64,000 nucleotides of DNA, taken from the NCBI RefSeq assembly GCF_900128975.1, contig NZ_FQVC01000001.1, positions 580,479-644,478 on the forward strand. The letters are read 5' to 3'. The translations under genes were made by a program, and so were the position numbers. Of this stretch, positions 1-8,370 are shown piece after piece (position 1 is the first letter of the stretch; each line of letters opens with the position of its first letter). Source of the DNA: Devosia limi DSM 17137. Lineage in GTDB: Bacteria; Pseudomonadota; Alphaproteobacteria; Rhizobiales; Devosiaceae. Under the pieces are notes generated by a model. It saw only the letters and a program-made list of their open reading frames with translations. It made no database searches and had not been told where the DNA came from.

Positions 1-1184
1 TCGTATTCGCCGTCGCGGCGCTGACCTTTGCCGCCTGGTTGTATTTCGGCCCGTCGCCGGCGCTCACTTTTGCGCTGGTCAATGCCGTCGCCGTGCTGAT
101 CATCGCTTGCCCCTGCGCCATGGGTCTGGCGACGCCGACCTCGATCATGGTGGGCACCGGACGCGGGGCCGAACTGGGCATACTGTTCCGCAAGGGTGAG
201 GCGTTACAGCTTCTCAAGGACGCCAAGGTCGTGGCTGTCGATAAGACCGGCACATTGACCGAGGGCAAGCCGGCCTTGACCGATCTGGAACTGGCTGCCG
301 GTTTCGACCGCTCGACGGTTCTGGCGCTGGTCGCCGCCGTCGAAGCCAAGTCGGAACATCCGATTGCCAGCGCCATCGTGGAAGCCGCTGTCAGCGAAGG
401 CATTACGCTGCCCGCCATATCGGGCTTTGAATCGGTGACCGGTTTCGGGGTCAAGGCTCAGGTCGACGGCAAGCGGGTCGAGATCGGCGCCGACCGCTAT
501 ATGGTCGAACTCGGCCATGATGTGGCAGTATTTGCCGCAACTGCCGAACGCCTTGGCGACGAGGGCAAGTCGCCCCTCTATGCTGCCATTGACGGCAGAC
601 TCGCGGCAGTCATCGCGGTGGCCGACCCGATCAAGGCGACCACGCCAGCAGCCATCAAGGCGCTGCACGATCTGGGTCTCAAGGTGGCGATGGTCACCGG
701 CGACAATGCCCGCACGGCCAGGGCCATCGCGGCCCGGCTGGGGATCGACGATGTCGTGGCCGAAGTGCTGCCGGACGGCAAGGTCGAGGCGGTGCGTCGC
801 CTGCGGGCTCAATACGGCAAGCTCGCCTTTGTTGGCGACGGCATCAACGACGCTCCGGCCTTGGCCGAGGCGGATGTGGGGCTGGCCATCGGCACCGGCA
901 CCGATATCGCCATCGAGGCGGCGGACGTGGTGTTGATGTCGGGAAGCCTGCAGGGCGTGTCGACCGCCATCGCGCTGTCCAAGGCGACGATCGGCAATAT
1001 CCGGCAGAACCTGTTCTGGGCCTTCGCCTACAATACGGCGCTGATCCCGGTGGCGGCAGGCCTGCTCTATCCGAGCCATGGTATCCTGCTGTCGCCGGTC
1101 TTTGCCGCCGGTGCCATGGCCCTGTCGAGCGTCTTCGTGCTCGGCAATGCGCTGCGCCTGCGCAGCTTCAAGGTGGCGAACTGA
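1..1184 (+). CDS. copA: Copper-type P1B ATPase, 3' part (start outside window)
   Basis: C-terminal part of a heavy-metal translocating P-type ATPase that exports Cu(+) or a similar soft metal across the inner membrane. The frame is open from base 3, so the start, metal-binding domains and first helices lie to the left. Visible are the membrane metal-site motif CPC (bases 108-116), the phosphorylation motif DKTGT (from base 240), the SEHP nucleotide-binding motif, the hinge GDGINDAP, and two C-terminal membrane segments. CPC with this spacing is typical of CopA-like pumps; Cu(+) rather than Ag(+) or another metal is a family inference. A perfect 9-bp hairpin follows the stop codon. Confidence 0.93.
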   Translation, partial: VFAVAALTFAAWLYFGPSPALTFALVNAVAVLIIACPCAMGLATPTSIMVGTGRGAELGILFRKGEALQLLKDAKVVAVDKTGTLTEGKPALTDLELAAGFDRSTVLALVAAVEAKSEHPIASAIVEAAVSEGITLPAISGFESVTGFGVKAQVDGKRVEIGADRYMVELGHDVAVFAATAERLGDEGKSPLYAAIDGRLAAVIAVADPIKATTPAAIKALHDLGLKVAMVTGDNARTARAIAARLGIDDVVAEVLPDGKVEAVRRLRAQYGKLAFVGDGINDAPALAEADVGLAIGTGTDIAIEAADVVLMSGSLQGVSTAIALSKATIGNIRQNLFWAFAYNTALIPVAAGLLYPSHGILLSPVFAAGAMALSSVFVLGNALRLRSFKVAN

Positions 1185-1196
1185 CAAGGCGCAGGC

Positions 1197-1218
1197 GCCG
1201 TCCCAAATCTGGGACGGC
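1197..1218 (+). terminator. Hairpin after the metal ATPase
   Basis: Perfect 9-bp inverted repeat (GCCGTCCCA / TGGGACGGC, loop AATC) 12 bases after the ATPase stop codon. There is no T-run, so it is a weak intrinsic terminator or an RNA 3'-end stabiliser. Confidence 0.45.
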
Positions 1219-1334
1219 TGCCCCGCTTCGGGCTGCGTTGGCGGAACGCCCATGCCTTGGCCGCATTTCAGGATTGTGATGCTTCACGAGCCTAAGCAGT
1301 CAAACATCGGCTTTGGGAAACGAAGGGACGAGCC

Positions 1335-1814
1335 ATGACAACGCCAAAGAACACGATCTGCATCTGGTATGACACGGAGGCCGAAGCGGCGGCGCGCTTC
1401 TATGCCGAAACCTTCCCCAACAGCAGCGTGAGCGCCGTGCGCCAGGCGCCGAGCGACAATCCATCGACCAAAGCCGGCGCAGTGCTCACGGTTGAATTCA
1501 CGGTCTTCGGCATTCCCTGTCTGGGCCTCAATGGCGGGCCGGCGTTCAAGCACAGCGAGGCCTTCTCGTTCCAGATCGCGACCGACGATCAGGCCGAAAC
1601 CGATCGCTACTGGAACGCCATCGTGAACAATGGCGGCCAGGAAAGCATGTGCGGCTGGTGCAAGGACAGGTGGGGCATTTCCTGGCAGATCACGCCGCGC
1701 GCGCTGACCGATGCCTTTCAGGCCGGTGGCGCCGAAGGCAAGCGCGCCTTCGAAGCCATGATGTCCATGAAAAAGATCGATATTGCCGCTATTGAAAAGG
1801 CCCGGCAGGGCTGA
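1335..1814 (+). CDS. VOC-family (PhnB / 3-demethylubiquinone methyltransferase-like) protein
   Basis: A 159-residue protein of the vicinal-oxygen-chelate superfamily, of the subgroup often labelled 3-demethylubiquinone-9 3-methyltransferase or PhnB-like. Recognisable blocks are the N-terminal WYDTEAEAAARFYAETFPNS strand-helix unit, the central VEFTVFGIPCLGLNGGP segment and the C-terminal CGWCKDRWGISWQITP segment followed by an M-rich helix. The ATG follows a purine-rich GGGACGAG. The name is historical; no member of this subgroup need be a methyltransferase, and the substrate cannot be told. It stands alone between the ATPase and the convergent two-component system. Confidence 0.85.
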   Translation: MTTPKNTICIWYDTEAEAAARFYAETFPNSSVSAVRQAPSDNPSTKAGAVLTVEFTVFGIPCLGLNGGPAFKHSEAFSFQIATDDQAETDRYWNAIVNNGGQESMCGWCKDRWGISWQITPRALTDAFQAGGAEGKRAFEAMMSMKKIDIAAIEKARQG

Positions 1815-1846
1815 TCTCACGCCTGTCGGCGCCGCCGCAGCACCCC

Positions 1847-3196
1847 CTATCGTCGCACCCCCAGCCGCGCCATTTTTTCGCTGAGGGTGCGTCGGGGAAC
1901 CTGAAGGGCGTCGACGACTGCGGAGATGGAGTCACCGTGGCGGGCCAATTCGGCTTCGATGACGTGGCGTTCATAGGCCGCGACGCGTTCGGCTAGGCTG
2001 GCTGTGCTTGAAGCGGGCCTGTTGCGCGGTCCCAGTATGGCGTCGAGGGATCGCCCGGTGCTGCCAAGGCCAAGGGCAAAACGGTCGGCGGCGGCCTTGA
2101 GTTCGCGGACATTACCCGGCCAGGCATGCATCAGCAGCGCATTGACATCGGCCGGGTGCAGGACGGGTACCGGCTTGTCGAACCGCTTGCTCGCCGCGCC
2201 CAGGAAATGATGGAACAGCAGCACGCAATCGTCGCCTCGGTCGCGCAGGGGTGGCAGGGCCAGGGTGGCCATGTTGAGCCGATAGTAGAGATCAGCCCGG
2301 AACCGCCCCGCCTCGCTTTCGGTGATCAGGTCGACCTTTGATGCGGCAATGATGCGGACATCGAGCTGGATCTGCCGGTTGGAGCCGACCCGCTCGACCT
2401 GCCGCTCCTGGATCACCCGCAAGACCTTGGCCTGGGCCAGCAGCGGCATGGACTCGATTTCATCGAGCAGCAGGGTACCGCCATTGGCGAATTCGAACTT
2501 GCCGATCCGCGCGCCCTTGGCGCCGGTAAAGGCTCCGGCCTCGTGGCCGAATAGTTCGCTCTCGATCAACTCGGCCGGGATCGCCGCGCAATTGAGCGCA
2601 ACGAACGGGCCGCTGGCGCGCGGCGAGAAATCATGGAGACACCGCGCCACGACTTCCTTGCCGGTGCCGGTTTCGCCCTGCAGGATCACATCGGCTGGAA
2701 TGGGCGCCAGTTCGCGCACCGCGCGGCGCAGGTCCACCATTACCGGCGAGGTGCCGACCAGTCGCGTCGCCAGTTCGATTTCCCCGCCATCCAGCCGTCG
2801 GCGCAATTCGGCGATTTCGCGCTTCAGTCGGCTCTGCTCGCCGGCGCGGTGCAGCGCCTTGACCAATTGATCGGGCACATAGGGCTTCTGCAGGAAGTCG
2901 AACGCCCCATCGCGCATCGCCTCGACGGCCATGGGCACATCGCCATGGCCAGTGATGAGGATGACTTCGGTTGCGGTCGCGCGCTCGCGAATGGCGCGCA
3001 GCAGATCGAGCCCACTGATCCCGGGCATGCGCACATCGCTCAGCACCACCATGGGATGCACGTCATCGAGCAGGGCCAGGCCCTCGCGGGCGTCACTGGC
3101 GACATAGGTTGCAAAGCCCGACAGGCGCAGCCATTGCTCGAGTGCGACGCGGACCATTTCCTCGTCCTCGACAATCAACACGGACGGTTCGCTCAC
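1847..3196 (-). CDS. Sigma-54-dependent response regulator, DctD-like
   Basis: A 449-residue NtrC-class activator with three domains: receiver (about 5-120, phospho-acceptor D54 in VVLSDVRMPG), AAA+ sigma-54 activation domain (about 147-375, Walker A GETGTGKE, GAFTGA loop contacting sigma-54) and a C-terminal Fis-type helix-turn-helix (about 405-449). Its start overlaps the kinase stop by 4 bases (ATGA), so the two are translationally coupled. DctD-type regulators respond to dicarboxylates; here the divergent neighbour is tctCBA, with a canonical -24/-12 promoter, so the likely target is that transporter. Which acid is sensed is unknown. Confidence 0.93.
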   Translation of the reverse strand: MSEPSVLIVEDEEMVRVALEQWLRLSGFATYVASDAREGLALLDDVHPMVVLSDVRMPGISGLDLLRAIRERATATEVILITGHGDVPMAVEAMRDGAFDFLQKPYVPDQLVKALHRAGEQSRLKREIAELRRRLDGGEIELATRLVGTSPVMVDLRRAVRELAPIPADVILQGETGTGKEVVARCLHDFSPRASGPFVALNCAAIPAELIESELFGHEAGAFTGAKGARIGKFEFANGGTLLLDEIESMPLLAQAKVLRVIQERQVERVGSNRQIQLDVRIIAASKVDLITESEAGRFRADLYYRLNMATLALPPLRDRGDDCVLLFHHFLGAASKRFDKPVPVLHPADVNALLMHAWPGNVRELKAAADRFALGLGSTGRSLDAILGPRNRPASSTASLAERVAAYERHVIEAELARHGDSISAVVDALQVPRRTLSEKMARLGVRR

Positions 3197-5061
3197 GCGC
3201 GCACCTCATTGATATTAGCTGCCGCCACGACAAGTGGCAGGCGAATGGTGAAGATCGACCCCCGCCCGGGGCGACTGACCACCGCGATCGTGCCACCGAT
3301 ATCGCGGACCAGCCCATAGGAAATGGCCAGACCCAGCCCGAGGCCGCGACCGGCTTGCTTGGTGGTGTAGAAGGGATCGAAGATATTGGGGATGTCGGCG
3401 GGGGCGATGCCCTCGCCAGTGTCGCTGACGCTGATATCGACCCGCGATCCCTGCGCGACGACCGCGATGGAGAGCAAACGAATCGGTGTGTGTTCCATGG
3501 CATCGGCGGCATTGGACAACAGGTTGATCAGCACCTGTTCCAGATGCACTGGATTGGCCGGCACGATCAGTGCGCCGCGATGGCGCGCATAGTGCACGTC
3601 AACGCCGAACCGCTTGAGCTTGTGGTCGACCATATCGAGCCCATTGCTGATTGCCGGGCTGAGATCGCAGCTCATCTCTACCTGGGTCTGCTTGCGGGAG
3701 AAATCGCGCAAATGCCCGGTGAGCGAGGAGATACGGTCGAGCACTTTGTCCATGGTGAGCAGAATGCCGCCGATCTCGCGGTCATTGCGCTGTGCCGCCA
3801 GAAGTTTGGCGCTGGCGATATGGGTGGACAGCGCCGCCACGGGCTGGCTCACCTCGTGCGCGACCCCGGCCAGCGCCTGGCCAAGACTGGCAAGCTTGGC
3901 CGCCTGCACCAGGCTGGTCTGGGCATCGCGACTGTCACTTTCGGCACGCACCCGCTCGGCAATCTCGGCCCGCAACTGCTCATTGGTGGTGTGCAGATCC
4001 TCCGTGCGCTCGGCCACCCGCTGTTCCAGCCGCTCATGCTCGGCCAGTCGCTGCGCCAGGATGCGCCGGCGCTGGACCAGCAATACAACGATCAGCACCA
4101 AGGCGGCGCAACCCAGAGCGGCAGCCGCTGCCGCGGTCCAGGCATCGCGAAACAGCGGTCCCATCGGTGTGAACGAGGCAATGCGCCAGCCATGCGTCGG
4201 CAGCCGCAGTTCCGAATAGAGAAAATAGCCATCGGTCTCGGGATCGCCACTATGCAGGAATGCCATTTCCGCACCACGCGACGGCCAGAAATCGCGAACG
4301 ATCCCCTCATTGCGGATGCCGTTATCGCCATAACGCTGCTGGCTGGCAGTATGCGCGACAAGGGTGGAGTCGATCTCGAGCAGTGGCCGGTAGCGCCAGT
4401 CGGGGCGGGTGGAGAGGATCACCACATTGTTGACATCGACAATGCCGATCAACTCGCCCGATCGCCACCAATTGGCTTCGATCTCGCCGAGATTGATCTT
4501 GGCCACGGCAACACCAAGCGGCCCATCGGGGCCTTCGATACGCTGGGACAGAAAATAGCCGGGCACGCTGGTGGCAATGCCGAACGCGTAGTATTTGGTC
4601 GAGCCTTCCGCCATCGCTTCGGCGAAATATGGGCGGAACGAGAAGTCCTGGCCGACCAGGCTATCCAGCGTCCACCAATTGCTGGCGGCGGCGACACTGC
4701 CCCGGCTGTCCATCACGAACAGCTCGTCGGCACCCGCCGTTTCATTCAGTTTGGATAAAAAGCCATTGGCGCTGGTGCGGACTGCAGGGGCGTCCGGCCG
4801 CTCCAGGACCCCCTGGGATTCATCGGCTTGCGCGATGGTGGCGGGCAGATAGTGGAACCGCTCGATCATCGCCTCGAGCGTGCGGTCAAACAGCGCCAAT
4901 CGCCGGTCCGCTTGTTCGGAGCTTCCCGCGATGGCACTGGCCAAGGTGAGTTCAAACGCTGCCCAGCCCGTCGCCAGGACCAATGCCAGAGCCGCCAAGG
5001 TGCAAATCACGTTCCGCGCCCGGAAACGTTCGGCGCGGGGCGTCTGACTGGCCATTCTCAT
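3193..5061 (-). CDS. Sensor histidine kinase, DctB-like
   Basis: About 622 residues with DctB architecture: an N-terminal membrane helix, a periplasmic sensor region of about 250 residues (probably Cache-type), a second helix (ALGCAALVLIVVLLV), a coiled coil, a DHp domain with the phospho-accepting His in GVAHEVSQPVAALSTH, and an HATPase domain with NLLSNAADAM, DTGEGI and GRGLGLGL boxes. I chose the ATG at 5061 because AAGG lies 5 bases upstream; a TTG at 5118 in the same frame lacks a ribosome site and would cover a palindrome that looks like an activator site. It is the partner of the overlapping regulator. Confidence 0.9.
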   Translation of the reverse strand: MRMASQTPRAERFRARNVICTLAALALVLATGWAAFELTLASAIAGSSEQADRRLALFDRTLEAMIERFHYLPATIAQADESQGVLERPDAPAVRTSANGFLSKLNETAGADELFVMDSRGSVAAASNWWTLDSLVGQDFSFRPYFAEAMAEGSTKYYAFGIATSVPGYFLSQRIEGPDGPLGVAVAKINLGEIEANWWRSGELIGIVDVNNVVILSTRPDWRYRPLLEIDSTLVAHTASQQRYGDNGIRNEGIVRDFWPSRGAEMAFLHSGDPETDGYFLYSELRLPTHGWRIASFTPMGPLFRDAWTAAAAAALGCAALVLIVVLLVQRRRILAQRLAEHERLEQRVAERTEDLHTTNEQLRAEIAERVRAESDSRDAQTSLVQAAKLASLGQALAGVAHEVSQPVAALSTHIASAKLLAAQRNDREIGGILLTMDKVLDRISSLTGHLRDFSRKQTQVEMSCDLSPAISNGLDMVDHKLKRFGVDVHYARHRGALIVPANPVHLEQVLINLLSNAADAMEHTPIRLLSIAVVAQGSRVDISVSDTGEGIAPADIPNIFDPFYTTKQAGRGLGLGLAISYGLVRDIGGTIAVVSRPGRGSIFTIRLPLVVAAANINEVRA

Positions 5062-5080
5062 CAATGCCTTATCAGTATTG

Positions 5081-5094
5081 GGCAAGAACTTGCC
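5081..5094. promoter_or_regulatory. Palindrome, candidate upstream activator site
   Basis: Perfect inverted repeat GGCAAG-AA-CTTGCC, about 100 bases upstream of the -24 element at 5179, the usual distance for an NtrC/DctD-type activator. A half-site copy (CTTGCCGA) recurs at 5122-5129. It also lies just upstream of the kinase start, so it could mediate autoregulation. Confidence 0.5.
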
Positions 5095-5178
5095 GAGTTT
5101 CGCCGGTGGCATGCGCAATTTCTTGCCGACTTGCTAGCACAGCTTGCGCTGCATGCATACCAGCCTTGCGTTTTTCGC

Positions 5179-5195
5179 TTGGCATGACTTTTGCA
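5179..5195 (+). promoter_or_regulatory. Sigma-54 (-24/-12) promoter of tctCBA
   Basis: TTGGCATGACTTTTGCA matches the consensus TGGCAC-N5-TTGCW, with GG at 5181-5182 and GC at 5193-5194, exactly 12 bases apart. It lies 54 bases upstream of the tctC start, next to a divergent sigma-54 activator gene. Confidence 0.82.
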
Positions 5196-5248
5196 ATGCC
5201 TGAGCCGTGCCTTGGGAGGACTTGAGCGCACAATCTGGGAGGATGAAC

Positions 5249-6232
5249 ATGAAGACCAATGCAATCAAATTCGCCGCAGCGGCGCTGCTGGCCGGCCTGG
5301 CCATGTCCGGCACGGCTTTCGGGCAGGACTACCCGACCAAGCCAGTGACGGTTGTGGTGCCGTTCTCGGCCGGCGGACCGACCGATACCGTGGCGCGCCT
5401 TATCGCTGAAGTGATGAGTAAGGACCTGGGCCAGCAGGTGGTCGTGCAGAATGTCGGCGGCGCTGGTGGCACCCTGGGGGCGGGTCAGGTCGCGACCGCT
5501 GCCGATGATGGCTACACGCTGTTGCTGCACCACATTGGGATGTCGACGGCGCCGAGCCTCTACCGCAGCCTGCCCTATGATCCGCAGACCGATTTCGCGA
5601 CCATCGGACTGATCACCTCCGTGCCCATGACCCTGGTGGCGCGCAAGGACTTTGAGCCCGATACCCTGGACGAGCTTATCGCCTTCGTGAAAGCCAATGG
5701 CGAGGACATCACCTATGCCCATGCCGGCATTGGTTCGGCGAGCCAGCTTTGCGGCATGCTGTTCATGGAGGCGCTGGGCACCCAGATGACGACCGTGCCG
5801 TATCAGGGCTCGGGACCAGCCATGACCGATATCATCGGCGGCCAGATCGATCTGCTTTGCGACCAGACGACCAACACCACCAGCCAAATCCAGGCCGGAG
5901 AAGTGAAGGCCTATGCCGTGACGACGCCCGAGCGTCTGGGCAACCTGCCGGATCTGCCAACCACTGCCGAGGCTGGCCTGCCCGGCTTGCAGGTGGGTGT
6001 GTGGCATGGGCTCTACGCGCCCGTCGGCACCACCCCGGAGATCATTGCCCGACTGGGGAGCTCGCTGCAGGCCGCGCTGGCTGATCCGACGGTGATCGAA
6101 CGCTTCGCCGAACTGGGCACCGTGCCGGTCAGCGCCGCCGAGGCGACCCCGGCAGCCCTGACCGAGATGCTGACAAGCCAGACTGCCCAGTGGAAGGGCA
6201 TCATCGACGCCGCCGGCATCTACGCCGAATAG
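5249..6232 (+). CDS. tctC: Tripartite tricarboxylate transporter substrate-binding protein
   Basis: Periplasmic binding protein (about 327 residues) of the Bug/TctC family, which captures carboxylates for the TctAB membrane unit. It has a clear signal peptide (MKTNAIKFAAAALLAGLAM, cleavage near AFGQD), the family start motif YPTKPVTVVVPFSAGGPTD, and the GTLGAGQVA and YAHAGIGSASQL segments. The ATG at 5249 is chosen because GGGAGG ends 6 bases upstream; an ATG at 5243 is too close to it. First gene of tctCBA and under the sigma-54 promoter. The ligand cannot be read from sequence. Confidence 0.93.
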   Translation: MKTNAIKFAAAALLAGLAMSGTAFGQDYPTKPVTVVVPFSAGGPTDTVARLIAEVMSKDLGQQVVVQNVGGAGGTLGAGQVATAADDGYTLLLHHIGMSTAPSLYRSLPYDPQTDFATIGLITSVPMTLVARKDFEPDTLDELIAFVKANGEDITYAHAGIGSASQLCGMLFMEALGTQMTTVPYQGSGPAMTDIIGGQIDLLCDQTTNTTSQIQAGEVKAYAVTTPERLGNLPDLPTTAEAGLPGLQVGVWHGLYAPVGTTPEIIARLGSSLQAALADPTVIERFAELGTVPVSAAEATPAALTEMLTSQTAQWKGIIDAAGIYAE

Positions 6233-6251
6233 CCTTTGGCCTAGAAAGACT

Positions 6252-6278
6252 GCCTTCGGCCCCTTGAGGGCCGGAGGC
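6252..6278 (+). promoter_or_regulatory. Hairpin between tctC and tctB
   Basis: 11-bp stem (GCCTTCGGCCC / GGGCCGGAGGC, one G-T wobble) with loop CTTGA, in the 68-base tctC-tctB gap. No T-run follows. Likely stabilises the tctC 3' end so the binding protein is made in excess. The CTTGA loop is shared with palindromes near 48.6 and 55.3 kb. Confidence 0.5.
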
Positions 6279-6300
6279 TCCACGTCCAGGGGAGCGGCAA

Positions 6301-6762
6301 ATGGCCATCAATGCATCAACCAAAGACCTCGTTTCGGGCGGCCTGTTCGTCGCAGCGGGGTCATATTTCGCGCTCGAAGCGCTGAACTACGATACCGGCA
6401 CGCCATTTCGCATGGGGCCCGGCTTCATGCCGCTGCTGCTGGGCGGCGTTCTTGTGCTGCTCGGGCTCGCCGTCGCCGCGACCGGGATCGGTAAACCCGA
6501 CAAGGAGGAGCAACTGGCACCGTCGTGGCGGGCCATCGTGCTGATCCTGGGGGCGGTCGCCTTCTTTGGTGCCACCATTCGCGGCCTGGGCTTCGTTCCC
6601 GTCGTGCTGATCACCGCTTTTGCCTCGGCCATGGCCAGCCGTCTCAATGCGCCACTGTTCTCTGCACTGTTGGCTGTGGGGCTGACGGTGCTGTGTACGC
6701 TGATCTTCAAAATCGGCCTTGGAATTGGGGTGCCGCTCGTCGGCCCCTGGCTCGGGCAATAG
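6301..6762 (+). CDS. tctB: Tripartite tricarboxylate transporter small membrane subunit
   Basis: 153 residues, four predicted membrane helices (residues about 10-25, 38-60, 77-100, 110-145), with the family's FRMGPGFMPLLLGG segment. TctB pairs with TctA to form the membrane part of the sodium- or proton-driven secondary carrier fed by TctC. The length and position between tctC and tctA (9 bases before tctA) are typical. Confidence 0.92.
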   Translation: MAINASTKDLVSGGLFVAAGSYFALEALNYDTGTPFRMGPGFMPLLLGGVLVLLGLAVAATGIGKPDKEEQLAPSWRAIVLILGAVAFFGATIRGLGFVPVVLITAFASAMASRLNAPLFSALLAVGLTVLCTLIFKIGLGIGVPLVGPWLGQ

Positions 6763-6771
6763 GGGCGCGCC

Positions 6772-8277
6772 ATGGACATCATTGCTTCGCTCGGCCTGGG
6801 CTTTTCGGTCGCGCTTGACCCGATCAACATTTTCTACTGCTTCATCGGCGTATTGCTCGGCACGCTGGTCGGCGTGTTGCCCGGCATCGGGCCGACGGCC
6901 ACTATTGCCATGCTGCTGCCGATCACCTTCTCGCTGTCGCCTACGGCAGCGCTGATCATGCTGGCCGGCATCTATTACGGCGCGCAGTATGGGGGGTCCA
7001 CCACCGCCATCCTCATCAACCTGCCAGGCGAAAGCTCGTCTGCAGTCACCGCCATCGACGGTTACCAGATGGCCAGGAAGGGCAGGGCGGGCGCCGCACT
7101 GGCGACCGCCGCTCTGGGGTCGTTCTTTGCCGGCACCGTCGCAACGCTGCTCCTCGCCTTTTTCGCGCCGCCGCTGGCGCGAGCGGCTCTTAATTTTGGC
7201 GCGCCCGAATACTTTGCGCTGATTGTTCTGGGCCTTCTGGTCTCGATCGCCCTGGCGCATGGCTCCCTGCTCAAGGCGCTCGGCATGATCGTGCTGGGGC
7301 TGCTGCTCGGCATGGTGGGGCAGGATATCTATACCGGCCAGCCGCGCTTCACCTTCGGTGTGCGCGAGCTCTATTCCGGACTCAATTTTGTCTCCGTGGC
7401 GGTTGGTGTGTTCGGCGTCGCCGAGATCCTGCGTAATCTCGAAAGCGAAAAGGGCCGCGACGTGATGGTCAAGACCGTCACCGGGCTCTGGCTTAGCAAG
7501 GCTGATTTCAGGCGGATCATCGCCCCGGTCATTCGCGGTACCGCGCTGGGGTCGCTGCTCGGGGTGCTGCCGGGCGGCGGCCATATCCTCTCCTCGTTCG
7601 CTTCCTATTCGACGGAAAAACGCATCTCCAAGCATCCCGAGGAATTCGGTCATGGGGCCATCGAGGGTGTGGCGGGGCCGGAGTCAGCCAACAATGCTGC
7701 GGCGCAGACCTCGTTCATACCCTTGCTGACACTGGGTATCCCGGCCCATCCGGTGATGGCGCTGATGGTGGGCGCATTCATCCTCCAGGGCATTACCCCC
7801 GGCCCCAATGTCATCAACGACCAGCCGGCGCTGTTCTGGGGCATCATCGCCTCGATGTGGATCGGCAACGTGCTGCTGGTGCTGCTCAACCTGCCGCTGA
7901 TCGGGCTGTGGGTTAAAATGCTCTCGATCCCCTATCGGGCGCTGTTCCCGGCCATCGTGCTGTTCGCCTGCATCGGCTGCTTCTCGATCAACCAGAATGT
8001 CTACGACATCTATGCCATCGGATTTTTCGGCATCGTCGGCTATGTGCTGATCCGCTTCGGCTGCGAGCCGGCGCCGCTTTTGCTGGGCTTCGTGCTCGGT
8101 CCGCTGCTCGAAGAACATCTCCGCCGCGCCATGATCATTTCGCGCGGCGACCCGATGATCTTCCTCGAACGGCCGATCTCGGCAACGCTCCTGGGTCTGG
8201 CAGTCCTGGCCGTTGTCATCGCCGCCCTGCCGAAGTTCCGCAAAAAGCGCAATGAGGTGTTCGTCGAAGAAGACTAG
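6772..8277 (+). CDS. tctA: Tripartite tricarboxylate transporter large membrane subunit
   Basis: 501 residues, about 11-12 membrane helices, normal family length. Carries the TctA signature blocks GVLPGIGPTATIAMLLPITF, YYGAQYGGSTTAILINLPGE, and a second inverted-repeat copy around GVLPGGGHILSSFASY. It is the transport channel of the TctCBA system. Last gene of the unit; it is followed by a 12-bp hairpin. Confidence 0.95.
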   Translation: MDIIASLGLGFSVALDPINIFYCFIGVLLGTLVGVLPGIGPTATIAMLLPITFSLSPTAALIMLAGIYYGAQYGGSTTAILINLPGESSSAVTAIDGYQMARKGRAGAALATAALGSFFAGTVATLLLAFFAPPLARAALNFGAPEYFALIVLGLLVSIALAHGSLLKALGMIVLGLLLGMVGQDIYTGQPRFTFGVRELYSGLNFVSVAVGVFGVAEILRNLESEKGRDVMVKTVTGLWLSKADFRRIIAPVIRGTALGSLLGVLPGGGHILSSFASYSTEKRISKHPEEFGHGAIEGVAGPESANNAAAQTSFIPLLTLGIPAHPVMALMVGAFILQGITPGPNVINDQPALFWGIIASMWIGNVLLVLLNLPLIGLWVKMLSIPYRALFPAIVLFACIGCFSINQNVYDIYAIGFFGIVGYVLIRFGCEPAPLLLGFVLGPLLEEHLRRAMIISRGDPMIFLERPISATLLGLAVLAVVIAALPKFRKKRNEVFVEED

Positions 8278-8322
8278 GTGAATCCTTCGTCAATCTCTGA
8301 TTTACCCCCGGCGCGATAGGAC

Positions 8323-8351
8323 AGGTTTGCTGCTAGAGGAGCAGCAAACCT
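8323..8351 (+). terminator. Perfect 12-bp hairpin between tctA and the primase-like gene
   Basis: AGGTTTGCTGCT and its exact reverse complement, separated by AGAGG, 45 bases after tctA and 20 before the next start. No T-run follows. Either a terminator for tctA or a structured leader for the primase-like gene. Confidence 0.5.
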
Positions 8352-8370
8352 AAGCCGGGAGTCGCCTCGA

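Noticed and set aside
204..1253. A 349-residue open frame antisense to the metal ATPase
   Set aside because: It mirrors a strongly conserved gene; composition is His/Gln/Asp/Gly-rich without any domain, typical of a GC-rich antisense shadow.
3109..4758. A 549-residue open frame antisense to the sensor kinase
   Set aside because: The opposite strand carries all kinase boxes; this frame has no recognisable motif or ribosome site.
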